From Enterococcus sp. 5H (GTDB taxonomy: Bacteria > Bacillota > Bacilli > Lactobacillales > Enterococcaceae), in assembly GCF_028128615.1 (NCBI RefSeq), contig NZ_AMDP01000067.1, positions 1-58,299 of the forward strand: a DNA stretch of 58,299 bases, given 5' to 3'. Every line of letters starts with the position of its first letter. The stretch's first letter is position 1. Shown here piece after piece: positions 1 through 8,466 of this stretch. Under the pieces are notes generated by a model. The model was not told the DNA's origin. It worked only from the letters and a program-made list of their open reading frames with translations, and searched no databases. The position numbers and the translations under genes were made by a program.

Positions 1-200
1 CCTTGTGCTTCTTGTGTTAGCATTCCTGTTTGAGAATGATGTGCTTGAACTAGTGATTCTTCTGCATCAGCAATTTTTTGATCTGCTAATTCAAAGTTAC
101 CAGCTTTGGCTGCTGCGATCGCTTCCATTGCATCGCTCTTTGCATTTCCTCCGTACATAATTAATCCCATAACTGCTTCTAAGTTTTGTTGATCTTCCAT
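1..200 (-). CDS. PTS lactose/cellobiose-type EIIA component (C-terminus beyond window)
   Basis: Phosphocarrier subunit of a lactose/cellobiose-family PTS permease; it passes phosphate from HPr to EIIB in the cytoplasm. The visible 66 residues show the family pattern: a GLIMYGGNAKSDAMEAI stretch in the first helix, then an AHHSQTG motif holding the phosphorylated histidine. The gene runs off the left edge, so its 3' end is missing. Two starts are possible: ATG at 221 has no ribosome-binding site, while ATG at 200 lies 11 nt after GGAG, so 200 is preferred. It follows the EIIB gene closely and is presumably co-transcribed from the -24/-12 promoter at 601-617. EIIC must lie outside the window. 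Confidence 0.88.
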   Translation of the reverse strand, partial: MEDQQNLEAVMGLIMYGGNAKSDAMEAIAAAKAGNFELADQKIADAEESLVQAHHSQTGMLTQEAQ

Positions 201-234
201 AATAGTTAATGCTCCATCCATTTTTTATTTTTAA

Positions 235-555
235 TTAGTTACCCATCAATGCGATTGCTTGATCTAATACTTTTTCACCATTCATCATGCCGTAGTCTGA
301 CATATTAATTACATCGAATGGAATTCCTTTTGGTGCTAATTTTTGTTCGAATTGTGCTTTCATAAAACGAACTTGCGGGCCTAAAAGTAATACGTTTACA
401 TCTTTGGCTTCTAAGTTGTTATCGGCATCTGATGCAGATACTGCAAAGATATCAGCTTCCATCCCACGATCTTCTGCTGCTTTTTGCATTTTTGTTACTA
501 ATAAGCTTGTGCTCATTCCTGCTGAACATACTAACATAATTGTTTTTTTAGCCAT
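235..555 (-). CDS. PTS lactose/cellobiose-type EIIB component
   Basis: EIIB of a lactose/cellobiose PTS, which receives phosphate from EIIA on a cysteine and gives it to the sugar. The N-terminal P-loop CSAGMSTS with Cys10 is the phosphorylation site, and the total of 106 residues is normal for the family. An in-frame GTG at 564 lies inside the ribosome-binding site; AGGAG stands 8 nt before the ATG at 555, which settles the start. It is the first gene after the sigma-54-type promoter and is followed by EIIA. Sugar specificity cannot be read from EIIB alone; cellobiose, lactose and related beta-glycosides are all possible. Confidence 0.92.
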   Translation of the reverse strand: MAKKTIMLVCSAGMSTSLLVTKMQKAAEDRGMEADIFAVSASDADNNLEAKDVNVLLLGPQVRFMKAQFEQKLAPKGIPFDVINMSDYGMMNGEKVLDQAIALMGN

Positions 556-600
556 TATTGCCACTCCTTCTATGTTTTGTTGTATTTACACTTTTATATA

Positions 601-617
601 AAGCAAGAACCGTGCCA
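601..617 (-). promoter_or_regulatory. Sigma-54 (-24/-12) promoter of the PTS operon
   Basis: Read on the minus strand the sequence is TGGCACGGTTCTTGCTT, a full match to the RpoN consensus TGGCAC-N5-TTGCW. It lies 46 nt before the EIIB start. The neighbouring gene encodes a sigma-54-dependent activator, which fits control of the EIIB-EIIA operon by that protein. Confidence 0.92.
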
Positions 618-661
618 AAAAAAATATAGATCAAAACCTTAGTTATCAAGGTTTTGGTCTA
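618..661 (-). terminator. Intrinsic terminator of the LevR-family regulator gene
   Basis: A 14-bp stem (arms 627-640 and 648-661, one G-U pair, 7-nt loop) is followed on the minus strand by TATTTTTTTT. It lies 43 nt after the regulator stop codon. The T-tract ends one base before the TGGCAC element of the next promoter, so the two genes are separated by a very compact junction. Confidence 0.9.
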
Positions 662-673
662 TACTCTTTTTGA

Positions 674-702
674 CTACACACTAATTTTACTGCTACACAC
701 TA
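674..702 (-). promoter_or_regulatory. Candidate upstream activator site: two TAGTGTGTAG repeats
   Basis: The 10-mer TAGTGTGTAG (minus strand) occurs exactly at 693-702 and 674-683, 19 bp apart centre to centre. It lies roughly 60-85 bp upstream of the -24 element and begins right after the regulator stop codon. LevR-type activators bind an upstream activating sequence at about this distance. Assignment to this regulator is inferred from position and repetition only. Confidence 0.5.
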
Positions 703-703
703 G

Positions 704-3409
704 TTATTTATGTGTATATTCGGTTTTGATTTTATTTTCTAAAAACATTTGTGTTAGGTAAGCAACATCTGACTCTGAAAATGATAGTCGGTAAGCTTTT
801 TCAATCCCCATTAAATTTGTTCCCACAACTTTTGTTTCTAATCGATTCTTTTGCATAAAATCAGCAAGCTGTTCAAATTCTTTGGGCTTTTCACCTTTCA
901 ATATGGCATCGATTAAAAACGCTAGATGGATTACAATTCCCGCATCAACACCCGGTTCTACAATAATATGCATATCGGTTTGAATTTGATGGACTGTTTT
1001 TTGTAAAGTCACGATTAATTTTTGAAGCGAATCAACTGCGGTGATTGTACTACCTAATGATTTCACAATTTTTTCCGTTGGTACTTCATCTCCAGCAATA
1101 CGTTTTAATACATTTAATTTTTCATCATCAAATATATCGTATGCTGAAAAGAATGGAATATTTTGATATTCTACATCCACAGTTCCCGCAATTGCTTTAA
1201 CTTCATATTCTTCCATTAAACTGTCAATATGTTTTTTAAATGCTTCTCGCTCTAAGAATTGCATTTGGATAATTTCGACTTTGTTTTCGTCAATTACAGG
1301 CAAAATTCGTTGGTAAAGCTTGGCAGCCACACCTTCTCCAGTAAAACAAGTGACAACAACGGCTTTTTTAACTTCATCGCGATTTTGAGGGCTTGTACGG
1401 AATTGTTCTCTGATGATGCTTTCAAAGGACATTTGGATATTTTGATAAATATCTTCCAAGCTGCGACCAACACTTGCCATTCTAATTGCTTCTAAAACAA
1501 TCATTGTACTGGTCATTGTGATTGCTTTTGTACGAATACCAGTTTCTTCAAAAATCAAATTACCAAAGGAATTTAAGGAACCCATATCTGTTAGTAGCAA
1601 CATACCATTGACCAATTGCTCTCGATGGTTTAAGACAAAACTTTTCAATTGCTCATACATCACTTGAACTTCCATAGTTAACGGCATATTCATCGCTACA
1701 CCCGTTTCCGTTCCCAAAAGCTCTTGAGCTGTTTTTAGCATACTTGAAGCCGTAGAATCTCCGTGCATCAAAACGACAACACCAACATTATTTGCATGAA
1801 CCTTTTCTTTATTTCCAACATTAATGGATAAAAACATACTGATAAAACCTATTTCATCAAACGGAATTTCAATATTGTTTTCTTCTTCGATAATAGTAGA
1901 CAAATCCATCGCTACTTGGAATTCTTTTTTCATGTTCTTGCGGACATTGTTTAGATTAGGATGGATAATGACATGACCTTCTTTTACACGATCAATCGTA
2001 CTTTGTAGATGCAGAGCAAAAGCAAAACGAGCTTTCTCATTGTAACTACGTTCTAAACGTTTTTCGGCAATATCATATAATTTATTTGTCAGCTTCCAAA
2101 TTGGTTCCGGCAATAATTCTTTATGAACTGGATTTTGTGTTAACTCGTCAACATAGGTTTGGAAATAAGCATCCATATCACTGGAAATTAATTGTTCTAA
2201 ATTAACGTTTTCAAGTTCATTTGGCGACAGTTTCGCTACTTGTTCTTCGATTTCGTTATAGACTTGCATATCTCTAGCCGGATCTTGTGACCAGACAACT
2301 TCATTTGTTCCTGGTTCAAATGATAAATAATTACTTTTACTATCAACGAACCGATCCAAACGATCAGAAACTTCTTTGATTTTTAGCAAGCCTTTTTGAA
2401 CTTGTAGCGGTAAATCACGTTTTCGAATGACTAAACTTGATTCATTATGTGTACGATAATGTAAAAATGATTTTGCACAAACAAGTTTTAAATCTCGTTT
2501 AACTTGTCCGATATTGCCTTCTGCGTCATAAAGCATGAAAGCTAAAATCGCTTCTCTTTTAATATCAATCCGCTGATTCAATCGGTTGGCTTCTTGTTTA
2601 ATAAATAGAGATATAATATCATAACGCTCATCTAATGAGCGGGCATCTAAGGACGGCAGCGTAATTGCCATAGGAATTCGACGGTTAAAGGTTGTTAAAA
2701 AATTTTCCGAAGATTCAGTTGTAGCACCAATAATTTGCACAGAAGCCTCGTAAGTTTGATTGCTTTCTCCCAAAGGACGATACGTTCCTTTATCAATAAA
2801 TGTAAATAACATTTCCTGACCTTCAGGTGGTAAGCGGTGAATTTCGTCAAGAAAGAGAATACCACCGTCTGCTTTTGACATCAAACCAGGACTATCTTCT
2901 GTCGCACCAGTATAGGCGCCTTTTTTCACACCGAAGATATGACCGAAAAGTAATTGTGGATTTTGAGCATAATCTGCACAGTTAAACGATACAAAGGGTG
3001 CATCCTGTGTCAGTGTTTTAGAGTCTACGGCAAAATGATACATACACTCTGCGAAAAGTGATTTACCCGTCCCAGTTTCACCAAAGATAATTGTATGTAA
3101 GCCGCGCGGTGGGTATAAGATCGCCGCTTTGGCTTGTTGGATGCTGACTTTTAAGGAATCGTGAGCGCCAACTAAGTTGTCAAAAGTCACTTCACTTGAA
3201 TGATCAACATGAAATTGTTCTTCCGCCACAATCGAATACACAACTGGTCGTCCATCACTTTTAGCGATTCTGTGTTCTTTAAATAACTCACTTAAATAAC
3301 GACTTGCATTACTACGATCGATGGCTAATTCGGCAGCTACTTCTGCTGCGGTCATTCCTTGTTTTTTTGCTTCTATAACTGCTAAAATCTCGTCTTTTCT
3401 AGATTTCAT
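704..3409 (-). CDS. Sigma-54-dependent PTS-controlled activator, LevR/LpoR family
   Basis: Transcription activator that works with RpoN and whose activity is tuned by PTS phosphorylation. At 901 residues it shows the LevR layout: an N-terminal winged HTH (about 5-60), an AAA+ domain with Walker A GETGTGKS at 110-117, GAYTGA at 164-169 (the sigma-54 contact loop, Tyr in place of the usual Phe) and Walker B GGILFLDE at 182-189, a PRD, an EIIA-Man-like domain with VVLMHGD, an EIIB-like segment (VVVTCFTGEG), and a C-terminal PRD with VIHLAFLIDA. AAGGAGG precedes the ATG. The divided operon it probably controls is EIIB-EIIA next door, as in the Listeria and E. faecalis lpo systems. Confidence 0.93.
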   Translation of the reverse strand: MKSRKDEILAVIEAKKQGMTAAEVAAELAIDRSNASRYLSELFKEHRIAKSDGRPVVYSIVAEEQFHVDHSSEVTFDNLVGAHDSLKVSIQQAKAAILYPPRGLHTIIFGETGTGKSLFAECMYHFAVDSKTLTQDAPFVSFNCADYAQNPQLLFGHIFGVKKGAYTGATEDSPGLMSKADGGILFLDEIHRLPPEGQEMLFTFIDKGTYRPLGESNQTYEASVQIIGATTESSENFLTTFNRRIPMAITLPSLDARSLDERYDIISLFIKQEANRLNQRIDIKREAILAFMLYDAEGNIGQVKRDLKLVCAKSFLHYRTHNESSLVIRKRDLPLQVQKGLLKIKEVSDRLDRFVDSKSNYLSFEPGTNEVVWSQDPARDMQVYNEIEEQVAKLSPNELENVNLEQLISSDMDAYFQTYVDELTQNPVHKELLPEPIWKLTNKLYDIAEKRLERSYNEKARFAFALHLQSTIDRVKEGHVIIHPNLNNVRKNMKKEFQVAMDLSTIIEEENNIEIPFDEIGFISMFLSINVGNKEKVHANNVGVVVLMHGDSTASSMLKTAQELLGTETGVAMNMPLTMEVQVMYEQLKSFVLNHREQLVNGMLLLTDMGSLNSFGNLIFEETGIRTKAITMTSTMIVLEAIRMASVGRSLEDIYQNIQMSFESIIREQFRTSPQNRDEVKKAVVVTCFTGEGVAAKLYQRILPVIDENKVEIIQMQFLEREAFKKHIDSLMEEYEVKAIAGTVDVEYQNIPFFSAYDIFDDEKLNVLKRIAGDEVPTEKIVKSLGSTITAVDSLQKLIVTLQKTVHQIQTDMHIIVEPGVDAGIVIHLAFLIDAILKGEKPKEFEQLADFMQKNRLETKVVGTNLMGIEKAYRLSFSESDVAYLTQMFLENKIKTEYTHK

Positions 3410-3464
3410 GGATAGCCTCCTTAATATAAAAACGAAATAGGATCGTCCAGCGCCAACTGAAAAA

Positions 3465-3496
3465 TAAGAAAAAATGATTGAGGTTTGCTTGCCTCA
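3465..3496 (-). terminator. Possible weak terminator after the DEAD-box helicase
   Basis: A short stem (TGAGG/CCTCA, arms 3479-3483 and 3492-3496) is followed on the minus strand by ATCATTTTTTCTTATTTT. Its layout resembles the repeat-plus-hairpin between hisD and hisB, so it may be a repeat-family member rather than a dedicated terminator. The remaining 3410-3559 interval holds no gene. Confidence 0.45.
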
Positions 3497-3559
3497 TAAA
3501 ATTTTATTTCTTTGTGAAAAACGAATCTAACTATAGATAATTAGCCAATAGTATTATCA

Positions 3560-4825
3560 CTATTCATGACCAGATGTTTTACGTCTAGCACCTTTATTTT
3601 TATTATCCTTGGAACGTTTTTTAGGTTTAGCTGATTTATGGAAAATTTGTTCTTTGTTGACTGATTTACCAGCACTTATTGTCTTTTCTTCTATCTTAGG
3701 TTTTTCTTTTCTCGTTAGTTGAACAGCTCCATCATACAAAAATACTTCTTTTGCAGGAAGCTCAACTTTTTTCATTAAGCGTTGATAATCCCTTTTAGTT
3801 GCATCATTGATAAAAGTAATCACAGCACCTTTAGCGCCCATTCGTCCTACTCTTCCGGCTCGGTGAATATAGCTTTCTTCTGTTAATGGAACATCGGCAT
3901 TAACAACAAATGGGATAGATTCAAAATCCAATCCTCGCGCTGCTATGTCCGTAGTTAACAACAACACTGCATTTTTTTTAGAAAATTGATCAATTGCTAA
4001 TTTACGCAACGTTTTATTTTGATCGGAAGCTAAACCAACCACTGGAACTCCCTCATAAGCTAATTTTTCTTCTACATTTCCTAGTTCAGCTACTTGATTG
4101 AAAAAAACCATTGCGCGAAAATCACTTGTATAAGACAAACTTCTAAGATAATCGCTTTTTTTTCTTGGTGATAACGTCATAAAATAATGTTGAACATCGC
4201 CTTGTGACTGATCTTCGTCAGTAACATCAATAACTGTTAATGAATCTGTTAGTTTTCGTGCTTCTTCGACCACTCGATCAGCTGTAGCTGAGTAAAAAAC
4301 TAGTTGGAATTCTTTAGGTGCACTAGTTAGAATTTGTTTCGTTAAGTTTAACTCTTTTTCATCAAAAAGTTGATCGACTTCATCCATAACAATCGTTTGA
4401 AGTAAATGACTTTTAATTTTTTTGGTTTTAATCAATTCTAAAACGCGTCCCGGCGTTCCAACTAAAATTTCTGGTTTCTTTTTTAATTTTTCAACTTGAC
4501 GGCTGACATTAGCTCCGCCAATCAATGTTTGAGTTTTTAACTGAAGAAATGTTGCCCAATCACGGACAACTTGGCTAATTTGCATAGCTAATTCTTGTGA
4601 AGGAGCTAAAATTAATAACTGGCAGTTCTGATCTTTTTCTACATTCAATAACAAAGGCAGAACGTAAGCCAGTGTTTTACCTGATCCAGTTGGCGAAATG
4701 CCCAGAACATTAGATTTTTCTTTCAAAGGCAGGAAGCTCTTTTCCTGAATAATTGATGGCTCGCTAAAACCAGAAGCTTGCCAATGTTCTTGCCAAGCTT
4801 CCGGAAAATATTTAATAAATGACAT
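3560..4825 (-). CDS. DEAD-box ATP-dependent RNA helicase
   Basis: Two-domain SF2 RNA helicase of 421 residues. Motif I is PTGSGKT (45-51), motif Ib GTPGR, motif II DEVD in place of DEAD, motif III SAT, and motif VI HRAGRVGRMG. The C-terminal 40 residues are Lys/Arg-rich, a typical RNA-binding tail. Such proteins act in ribosome assembly or mRNA turnover, often in the cold. The second and third Q-motif-like positions (SIIQEKS) are present near residue 24. It is a monocistronic gene, apparently, 27 nt after the oxidoreductase stop on the same strand. The exact Csh subgroup is not assignable from sequence alone. Confidence 0.88.
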   Translation of the reverse strand: MSFIKYFPEAWQEHWQASGFSEPSIIQEKSFLPLKEKSNVLGISPTGSGKTLAYVLPLLLNVEKDQNCQLLILAPSQELAMQISQVVRDWATFLQLKTQTLIGGANVSRQVEKLKKKPEILVGTPGRVLELIKTKKIKSHLLQTIVMDEVDQLFDEKELNLTKQILTSAPKEFQLVFYSATADRVVEEARKLTDSLTVIDVTDEDQSQGDVQHYFMTLSPRKKSDYLRSLSYTSDFRAMVFFNQVAELGNVEEKLAYEGVPVVGLASDQNKTLRKLAIDQFSKKNAVLLLTTDIAARGLDFESIPFVVNADVPLTEESYIHRAGRVGRMGAKGAVITFINDATKRDYQRLMKKVELPAKEVFLYDGAVQLTRKEKPKIEEKTISAGKSVNKEQIFHKSAKPKKRSKDNKNKGARRKTSGHE

Positions 4826-4851
4826 AAGGTTCCTTTCTATAATAAAGCAAT

Positions 4852-5853
4852 TTATTTCTGATCGGCATCAAATACGATTCCAGCACTTTTTCTTAAAGCT
4901 GTCAGTACTTTATTGACATTACGTGATAATTCTACCCATTCTTCATATTGAACGCCCAACGTTTTATCATTAGGATTTTCAAGAATATCAGCAAAATCAT
5001 GCGCTTCTTCGATCATTGGATTTTCTTCTACAGTGATATCAATAACGTCCGTTTCTTGGTGATTACGATCATGGTATTCTGCACGAGAAATGGCATTGAC
5101 ACTATCTAAAATCAATGTGCCGCCATCAAAGTAAATTTCAGAATCTAAGAAAGCATCTGCATTTTTTCCTGTTTGTAACGTAACGTCAAACAAATCATAA
5201 CGTAAAATCGCGGTTCCAATTCCGTCAACCTCTGTCGGTAATTTTCTTGCAAAATAATGACTTTCATTGGGTAATCCAAACCAGCCAACTGCAGCATAAA
5301 CTAAGTAAACGCCTAAATCCATGATGGCTCCACCTGAAAAATGAGGTGAAAAAATATTTGGTTCTTGTCCATCAAGAACTTGATCGTAGCGAGAAGAATA
5401 CTTCATATACGTAAAATTCGCCCCGATAATTTGATTTTTTAACGGCAACAAATCAGCAATTTTTTTGAAACTTTTTTCATGAATGTTACGTGCTGCTTCA
5501 AAAAAGAACACTTTTTGTTGATTGGCTAACTCAATAATCTCTGCCATCTCTTCCGGCGTAGAAAACGCTGGTTTTTCAACGATCACATTTTTCTTTGCTA
5601 AAATAGCTTGCTTCGCTTGCTCGAAATGCAGTGAATTAGGTGAAGCAATATATATTGTGTCCATATGAGCGATTGAGAAAAATGTCTTTAAATCCGTAGC
5701 ATATTCTACATCGCCATATTCTTTCCCAAATTGTTGCGCTGTCTCCAACTTCCGTGAATAAACAGCTGCTAAATCGTAACGTTTTGTTTCGAGTGCAGCT
5801 TTGACAAATTGATGACTAATCCAGTTTGTTCCAATAATACCTAAGTGAATCAT
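4852..5853 (-). CDS. Gfo/Idh/MocA-family NAD(P)-dependent oxidoreductase
   Basis: Predicted cytoplasmic sugar or sugar-derivative dehydrogenase. The N-terminal Rossmann fold starts with LGIIGTNWISHQF (a variant of GxGxxG with Asn-Trp), EKPAF near residue 95 is the family signature, and the C-terminal alpha/beta domain is intact, total 333 residues. The reading frame could start at a GTG at 5865, but GGTGAGG lies 6 nt before ATG 5853, which is chosen; this also removes the overlap with sfsA. It lies 8 nt after sfsA and is probably co-transcribed. The substrate is unknown. Confidence 0.85.
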   Translation of the reverse strand: MIHLGIIGTNWISHQFVKAALETKRYDLAAVYSRKLETAQQFGKEYGDVEYATDLKTFFSIAHMDTIYIASPNSLHFEQAKQAILAKKNVIVEKPAFSTPEEMAEIIELANQQKVFFFEAARNIHEKSFKKIADLLPLKNQIIGANFTYMKYSSRYDQVLDGQEPNIFSPHFSGGAIMDLGVYLVYAAVGWFGLPNESHYFARKLPTEVDGIGTAILRYDLFDVTLQTGKNADAFLDSEIYFDGGTLILDSVNAISRAEYHDRNHQETDVIDITVEENPMIEEAHDFADILENPNDKTLGVQYEEWVELSRNVNKVLTALRKSAGIVFDADQK

Positions 5854-5861
5854 ATTTAACC

Positions 5862-6602
5862 TCACCTTTCTTGATTGGGATCTTCAAACGTTTTTCTGAC
5901 ATCAAATGGTACCTGATGTTCAATTTCTATTGTAGCAGGAGTTACGCTACAATTGTAAGCAATGACACTTAAGCCTTGCTTTTGACCTAATAAAATTGTT
6001 TCTGCTAAAGCCGGCTGCATCACGGTATGAATCGTTGCTGCGTCGACTTGTTCAAACTGAACGACAAATAACACATAACTTTGATATCCTTCTTCCATGG
6101 CTTGAATCAATTCAGTCACATGTTTCAGACCTCTAAGTGTTGGTGCATCAGGAAATGCGCCGATTCTGTGATTTTCCAGCGTCATTCCTTTAACTTCCAC
6201 AAAGGCTTGAGTACCTGTATCTATTTCGACAAGAATGTCAAATTGAGATTTTGCAAAGCGCTTTTCTCGTTTAACAGACACAATTTCACCTTTCAGTCCG
6301 GGTAAAATGATGGTTCCATCAGCTATTGCTTGACTAGCTAAGGCATTGGGCACTTGACTATCAATATTAAACCACGCATCACCCTTTTTGACAGATATTA
6401 AATCATAATCCGTTTTTCTTTTTGGCGATGGCTGATAAGATAAAGCAACTTCTACTTCTGGAAAAAAAAGTTCTTTGCAACGACCAGTATTTTTCACGTG
6501 AACCGTTACCATTTCACCTGTTGCTTGAAGCCTGCATTCTGCAATAAATCGATTTGGCCTATGAATAAAACGTGCAAGCTGCACATTTGGATATGTAATC
6601 AT
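5862..6602 (-). CDS. sfsA: SfsA family protein (sugar fermentation stimulation protein A)
   Basis: 246 residues with the SfsA features: an N-terminal OB-like part with RPNRFIAE, VHVKNTGRCKELFFP around 34-48, and a C-terminal nuclease-like fold with FVEVKGMTLE and ADAxR-like FPDAPTLRGLKH. Named after an E. coli gene affecting maltose metabolism; the biochemical function is unsettled, with nucleic-acid binding suggested for the family. It is the first gene of a likely two-gene unit with the oxidoreductase. Confidence 0.9.
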   Translation of the reverse strand: MITYPNVQLARFIHRPNRFIAECRLQATGEMVTVHVKNTGRCKELFFPEVEVALSYQPSPKRKTDYDLISVKKGDAWFNIDSQVPNALASQAIADGTIILPGLKGEIVSVKREKRFAKSQFDILVEIDTGTQAFVEVKGMTLENHRIGAFPDAPTLRGLKHVTELIQAMEEGYQSYVLFVVQFEQVDAATIHTVMQPALAETILLGQKQGLSVIAYNCSVTPATIEIEHQVPFDVRKTFEDPNQER

Positions 6603-6831
6603 TGTAACACCCTTTCCTCAAAACAATACCATATTTTAGGTGAAAAAGCACCGTCTAACTTTTAGAATAGAATAACTAAAAATAATTCACTAATTTTCTT
6701 TTACAAAAGGTCTTAAAACTAAGATAAATGATGAAAAAATCGTTATTTCATTAAGTTTTTTATAGGAAAGACATTTCAAATAGTTTGTTTTTCGGTTTCA
6801 TGCTATTATGGTTTTGGAGGGGATTGATACT

Positions 6832-7230
6832 ATGAAAAAACATTGGTCATTATTTTTAGGCGCCTCACTTATCACAGGTATTGCTGGTTCGTTATTTTTG
6901 AAAAAGCAACAGGAAAAGCAACAACTTGAACCCGATATTCCGAGTTTATATAAAAGCTATTTTGGTAGTTGGTGGTTCGTTAATAAGCAAAAAGCTACTC
7001 AACATACTTTAAACATCGATGAACATTTGCAGATCTTAATAGATGGCAGAGAATTAAGTTATAAACTAGTGGAATTAACCACGAAACGCTTAGTTATTCA
7101 AGATGAGTATGGCTATCATTTAATTATTCAATGTATCAACAAAAAACCTGCTTCATTGTATGACGAAGCAGATGATGCAACTTATGTTTTAGAAGCAACT
7201 GACGCTTCACAAAGCATAACTGAAAATTAA
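6832..7230 (+). CDS. DUF4828-type small protein with N-terminal membrane anchor
   Basis: 132 residues. The first 25 form a signal-anchor-like segment (MKKHWSLFLGASLITGIAGSL) followed by KKQQEKQQ, then a compact beta-rich domain (YFGSWWFVNKQ, LNIDEHLQILIDG, YKLVELTTKRLVIQDEYGYHL) that I recognise as DUF4828. The start is ATG 6832 with GGAGG 11 nt upstream; an in-frame ATG at 6808 lies upstream of that site and is rejected. An extended -10-like TGCTATTAT lies at 6801-6809. It is transcribed away from sfsA and ends in a strong terminator. Function unknown. Confidence 0.78.
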   Translation: MKKHWSLFLGASLITGIAGSLFLKKQQEKQQLEPDIPSLYKSYFGSWWFVNKQKATQHTLNIDEHLQILIDGRELSYKLVELTTKRLVIQDEYGYHLIIQCINKKPASLYDEADDATYVLEATDASQSITEN

Positions 7231-7273
7231 TATTTTATGACGAGATTATAATAAAAGTCGTTTAGACTTGAGT

Positions 7274-7310
7274 ACCCGCGCAATGATAAAACGCATTGCG
7301 CGGGTTTTAT
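7274..7310 (+). terminator. Strong intrinsic terminator of the DUF4828 gene
   Basis: A perfect 12-bp GC-rich stem (ACCCGCGCAATG, 7274-7285, with 7294-7305) and an 8-nt loop are followed by TTTTATT. Confidence 0.92.
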
Positions 7311-7332
7311 TAAATTGTCGCAGCCTTCAAGA

Positions 7333-7710
7333 GGCTGATACAAAAGCGTTTAGCTCCGAGAACCGGGTAGGTACTGTGCAACATCAACTCGGTTCTCGTT
7401 GTGTTTTACAGCAATAAGAAGGGATTCACGAAAATTGCCAAGAATCACCATGAGCTTGCGAATGGATGATGACTGGTACCTACTCGGTGCTCTTCAAATT
7501 TTTGAACCAAGTAGGTACTATTCTACATCAGTTCGTACCTCACTATGTTTCATAGCAATTTCGGCTTATTTCCGAAGCATTCAATTCTTAGAGCTTTAGC
7601 TCTTAGAAATTGTTGTGATCGGAACGAAGTGCAGTAGCTGCTTTTTTTCTCGCCGTTTATTCGGTTCTAGTGAGTGAAACAAAACGGATCTTTAGTTTTG
7701 TCCCACTCAC
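7333..7710 (+). repeat. Dispersed multi-hairpin intergenic repeat, copy A (full form)
   Basis: This gene-free stretch matches the reverse complement of 55321-55595 over nearly its whole length. Landmarks in order: ACAAAAGCGTTTAGCTCCGAG, AAGAAGGGATTCACGAAAATT, TTCAAATTTTTGAACCAAGT, CATAGCAATTTCGGCTTATT, CTTAGAGCTTTAGCTCTTAG, a CTCGCCGTTTATT block, and a closing GTGAGTG hairpin. Copy A carries two blocks (about 7361-7410 and 7437-7490) that the 55-kb copy lacks. Several sub-palindromes suggest a structured RNA or hairpin-rich DNA. Short open frames inside it have no coding signs. Confidence 0.85.
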
Positions 7711-7770
7711 ATTGTTGTGATCGGAAAGAAGTGGGGTAGTTGCTTCTGCACCCACCGTTTATTTGAATTT
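7609..7770 (+). repeat. Tandem pair of a 60-bp sub-block of the dispersed repeat
   Basis: ATTGTTGTGATCGGAA begins at 7609 and again at 7711. Each is followed by (C/A)GAAGTG, a GTAG(C/T)TGCTT block and CCGTTTATT. The period is 102 bp, and the second copy is more diverged. The GTGAGTG hairpin lies between the two. Confidence 0.75.
7670..7710. repeat. GTGAGTG hairpin, a recurrent terminator-like element
   Basis: A stem of 16 bp with two mismatches (GTGAGTGAAACAAAAC with GTTTTGTCCCACTCAC) closes on a 9-nt loop. Near-identical stems occur at 16259-16292 and 55321-55362. No T-run follows on either strand here, so terminator activity is unsure. Confidence 0.7.
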
Positions 7771-7827
7771 TCACTGACATAGATATCACTGAGAGATATG
7801 TGTCCCAATCAAGTCATTTTTATGGTT

Positions 7828-8142
7828 TTATAATTCTTCAATTTGCTTTCTGTCTTCTGTTTTACTTAATTTTCCTTCACGTTTTTTCAACTCTTCTGTG
7901 ATTTCATCTAAAGTAACTTCTTTTTCTGCTAACAAAACTAGCATATGATAAATTAAATCTGAAGTTTCATAAATCAGTTCTTCAGAATCATCATTTTTTG
8001 CAGCAATAATAACTTCAGTTGCTTCTTCGCCTACTTTTTTGAGAATTTTATCTAGGCCTTGTTCAAAAAGATAGTTTGTATAAGAACCGATTTTAGGGTC
8101 GTTTTTACGAGCAATTATTTCTGTATAAAGTTGTTCAATCAT
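7828..8142 (-). CDS. hisE: Phosphoribosyl-ATP pyrophosphatase
   Basis: Second step of histidine synthesis: hydrolyses phosphoribosyl-ATP to phosphoribosyl-AMP and pyrophosphate. The 104-residue all-helical protein has the MazG-like metal-binding motif KKVGEEATEVIIAAK and a second acidic helix with ETSDLIYHMLVLL. It is a stand-alone domain rather than a HisIE fusion. It is the last gene of the his operon, 18 nt after hisI. An imperfect hairpin at 7776-7804 lies downstream but lacks a T-run, so the operon end is not clearly marked. Confidence 0.95.
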   Translation of the reverse strand: MIEQLYTEIIARKNDPKIGSYTNYLFEQGLDKILKKVGEEATEVIIAAKNDDSEELIYETSDLIYHMLVLLAEKEVTLDEITEELKKREGKLSKTEDRKQIEEL

Positions 8143-8160
8143 CAGCGTTCGCCTTCCTTT

Positions 8161-8466
8161 TTAAAGAATAACATTATAAAAACAGCTTCTGGCACCAGTG
8201 TGACACGCAGGTCCCGTTTGTTCTACTTTAATTAAAAGTGTATCTTGATCGCAATCTGTTGTGATGCTAATGACTTTTTGCGTATGTCCGCTTGTTTCAC
8301 CTTTATTCCATAAACCTTGGCGAGAACGGGAATAGAACCAAGTCAATCCTGTTTCTAACGTTTTACTATAACTTTCTTCGTTCATGTAAGCCAACATCAA
8401 TACTTCATTAGTTGCCTCATCTATAATGATTGCTGGTACTAAGCCTTTAGAAAAATCGGGTTTCAT
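8161..8466 (-). CDS. hisI: Phosphoribosyl-AMP cyclohydrolase
   Basis: Third step of histidine synthesis, opening the adenine ring of phosphoribosyl-AMP. It is a stand-alone HisI of 101 residues with the zinc and magnesium motifs [10 protein letters not shown] and [30 protein letters not shown] is the family core. The start overlaps the end of hisF by 4 nt, with GGAGG upstream, indicating translational coupling. Confidence 0.96.
   Translation of the reverse strand: MKPDFSKGLVPAIIIDEATNEVLMLAYMNEESYSKTLETGLTWFYSRSRQGLWNKGETSGHTQKVISITTDCDQDTLLIKVEQTGPACHTGARSCFYNVIL

Noticed and set aside
7399-7599. 66-codon open frame on the plus strand inside the dispersed repeat
   Set aside because: No ribosome-binding site, no protein-like pattern, and the matching part of the inverted copy carries deletions that break the frame.
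7333-7770. CRISPR array
   Set aside because: The repeats are few, of differing lengths and spacing, and no cas genes are present.
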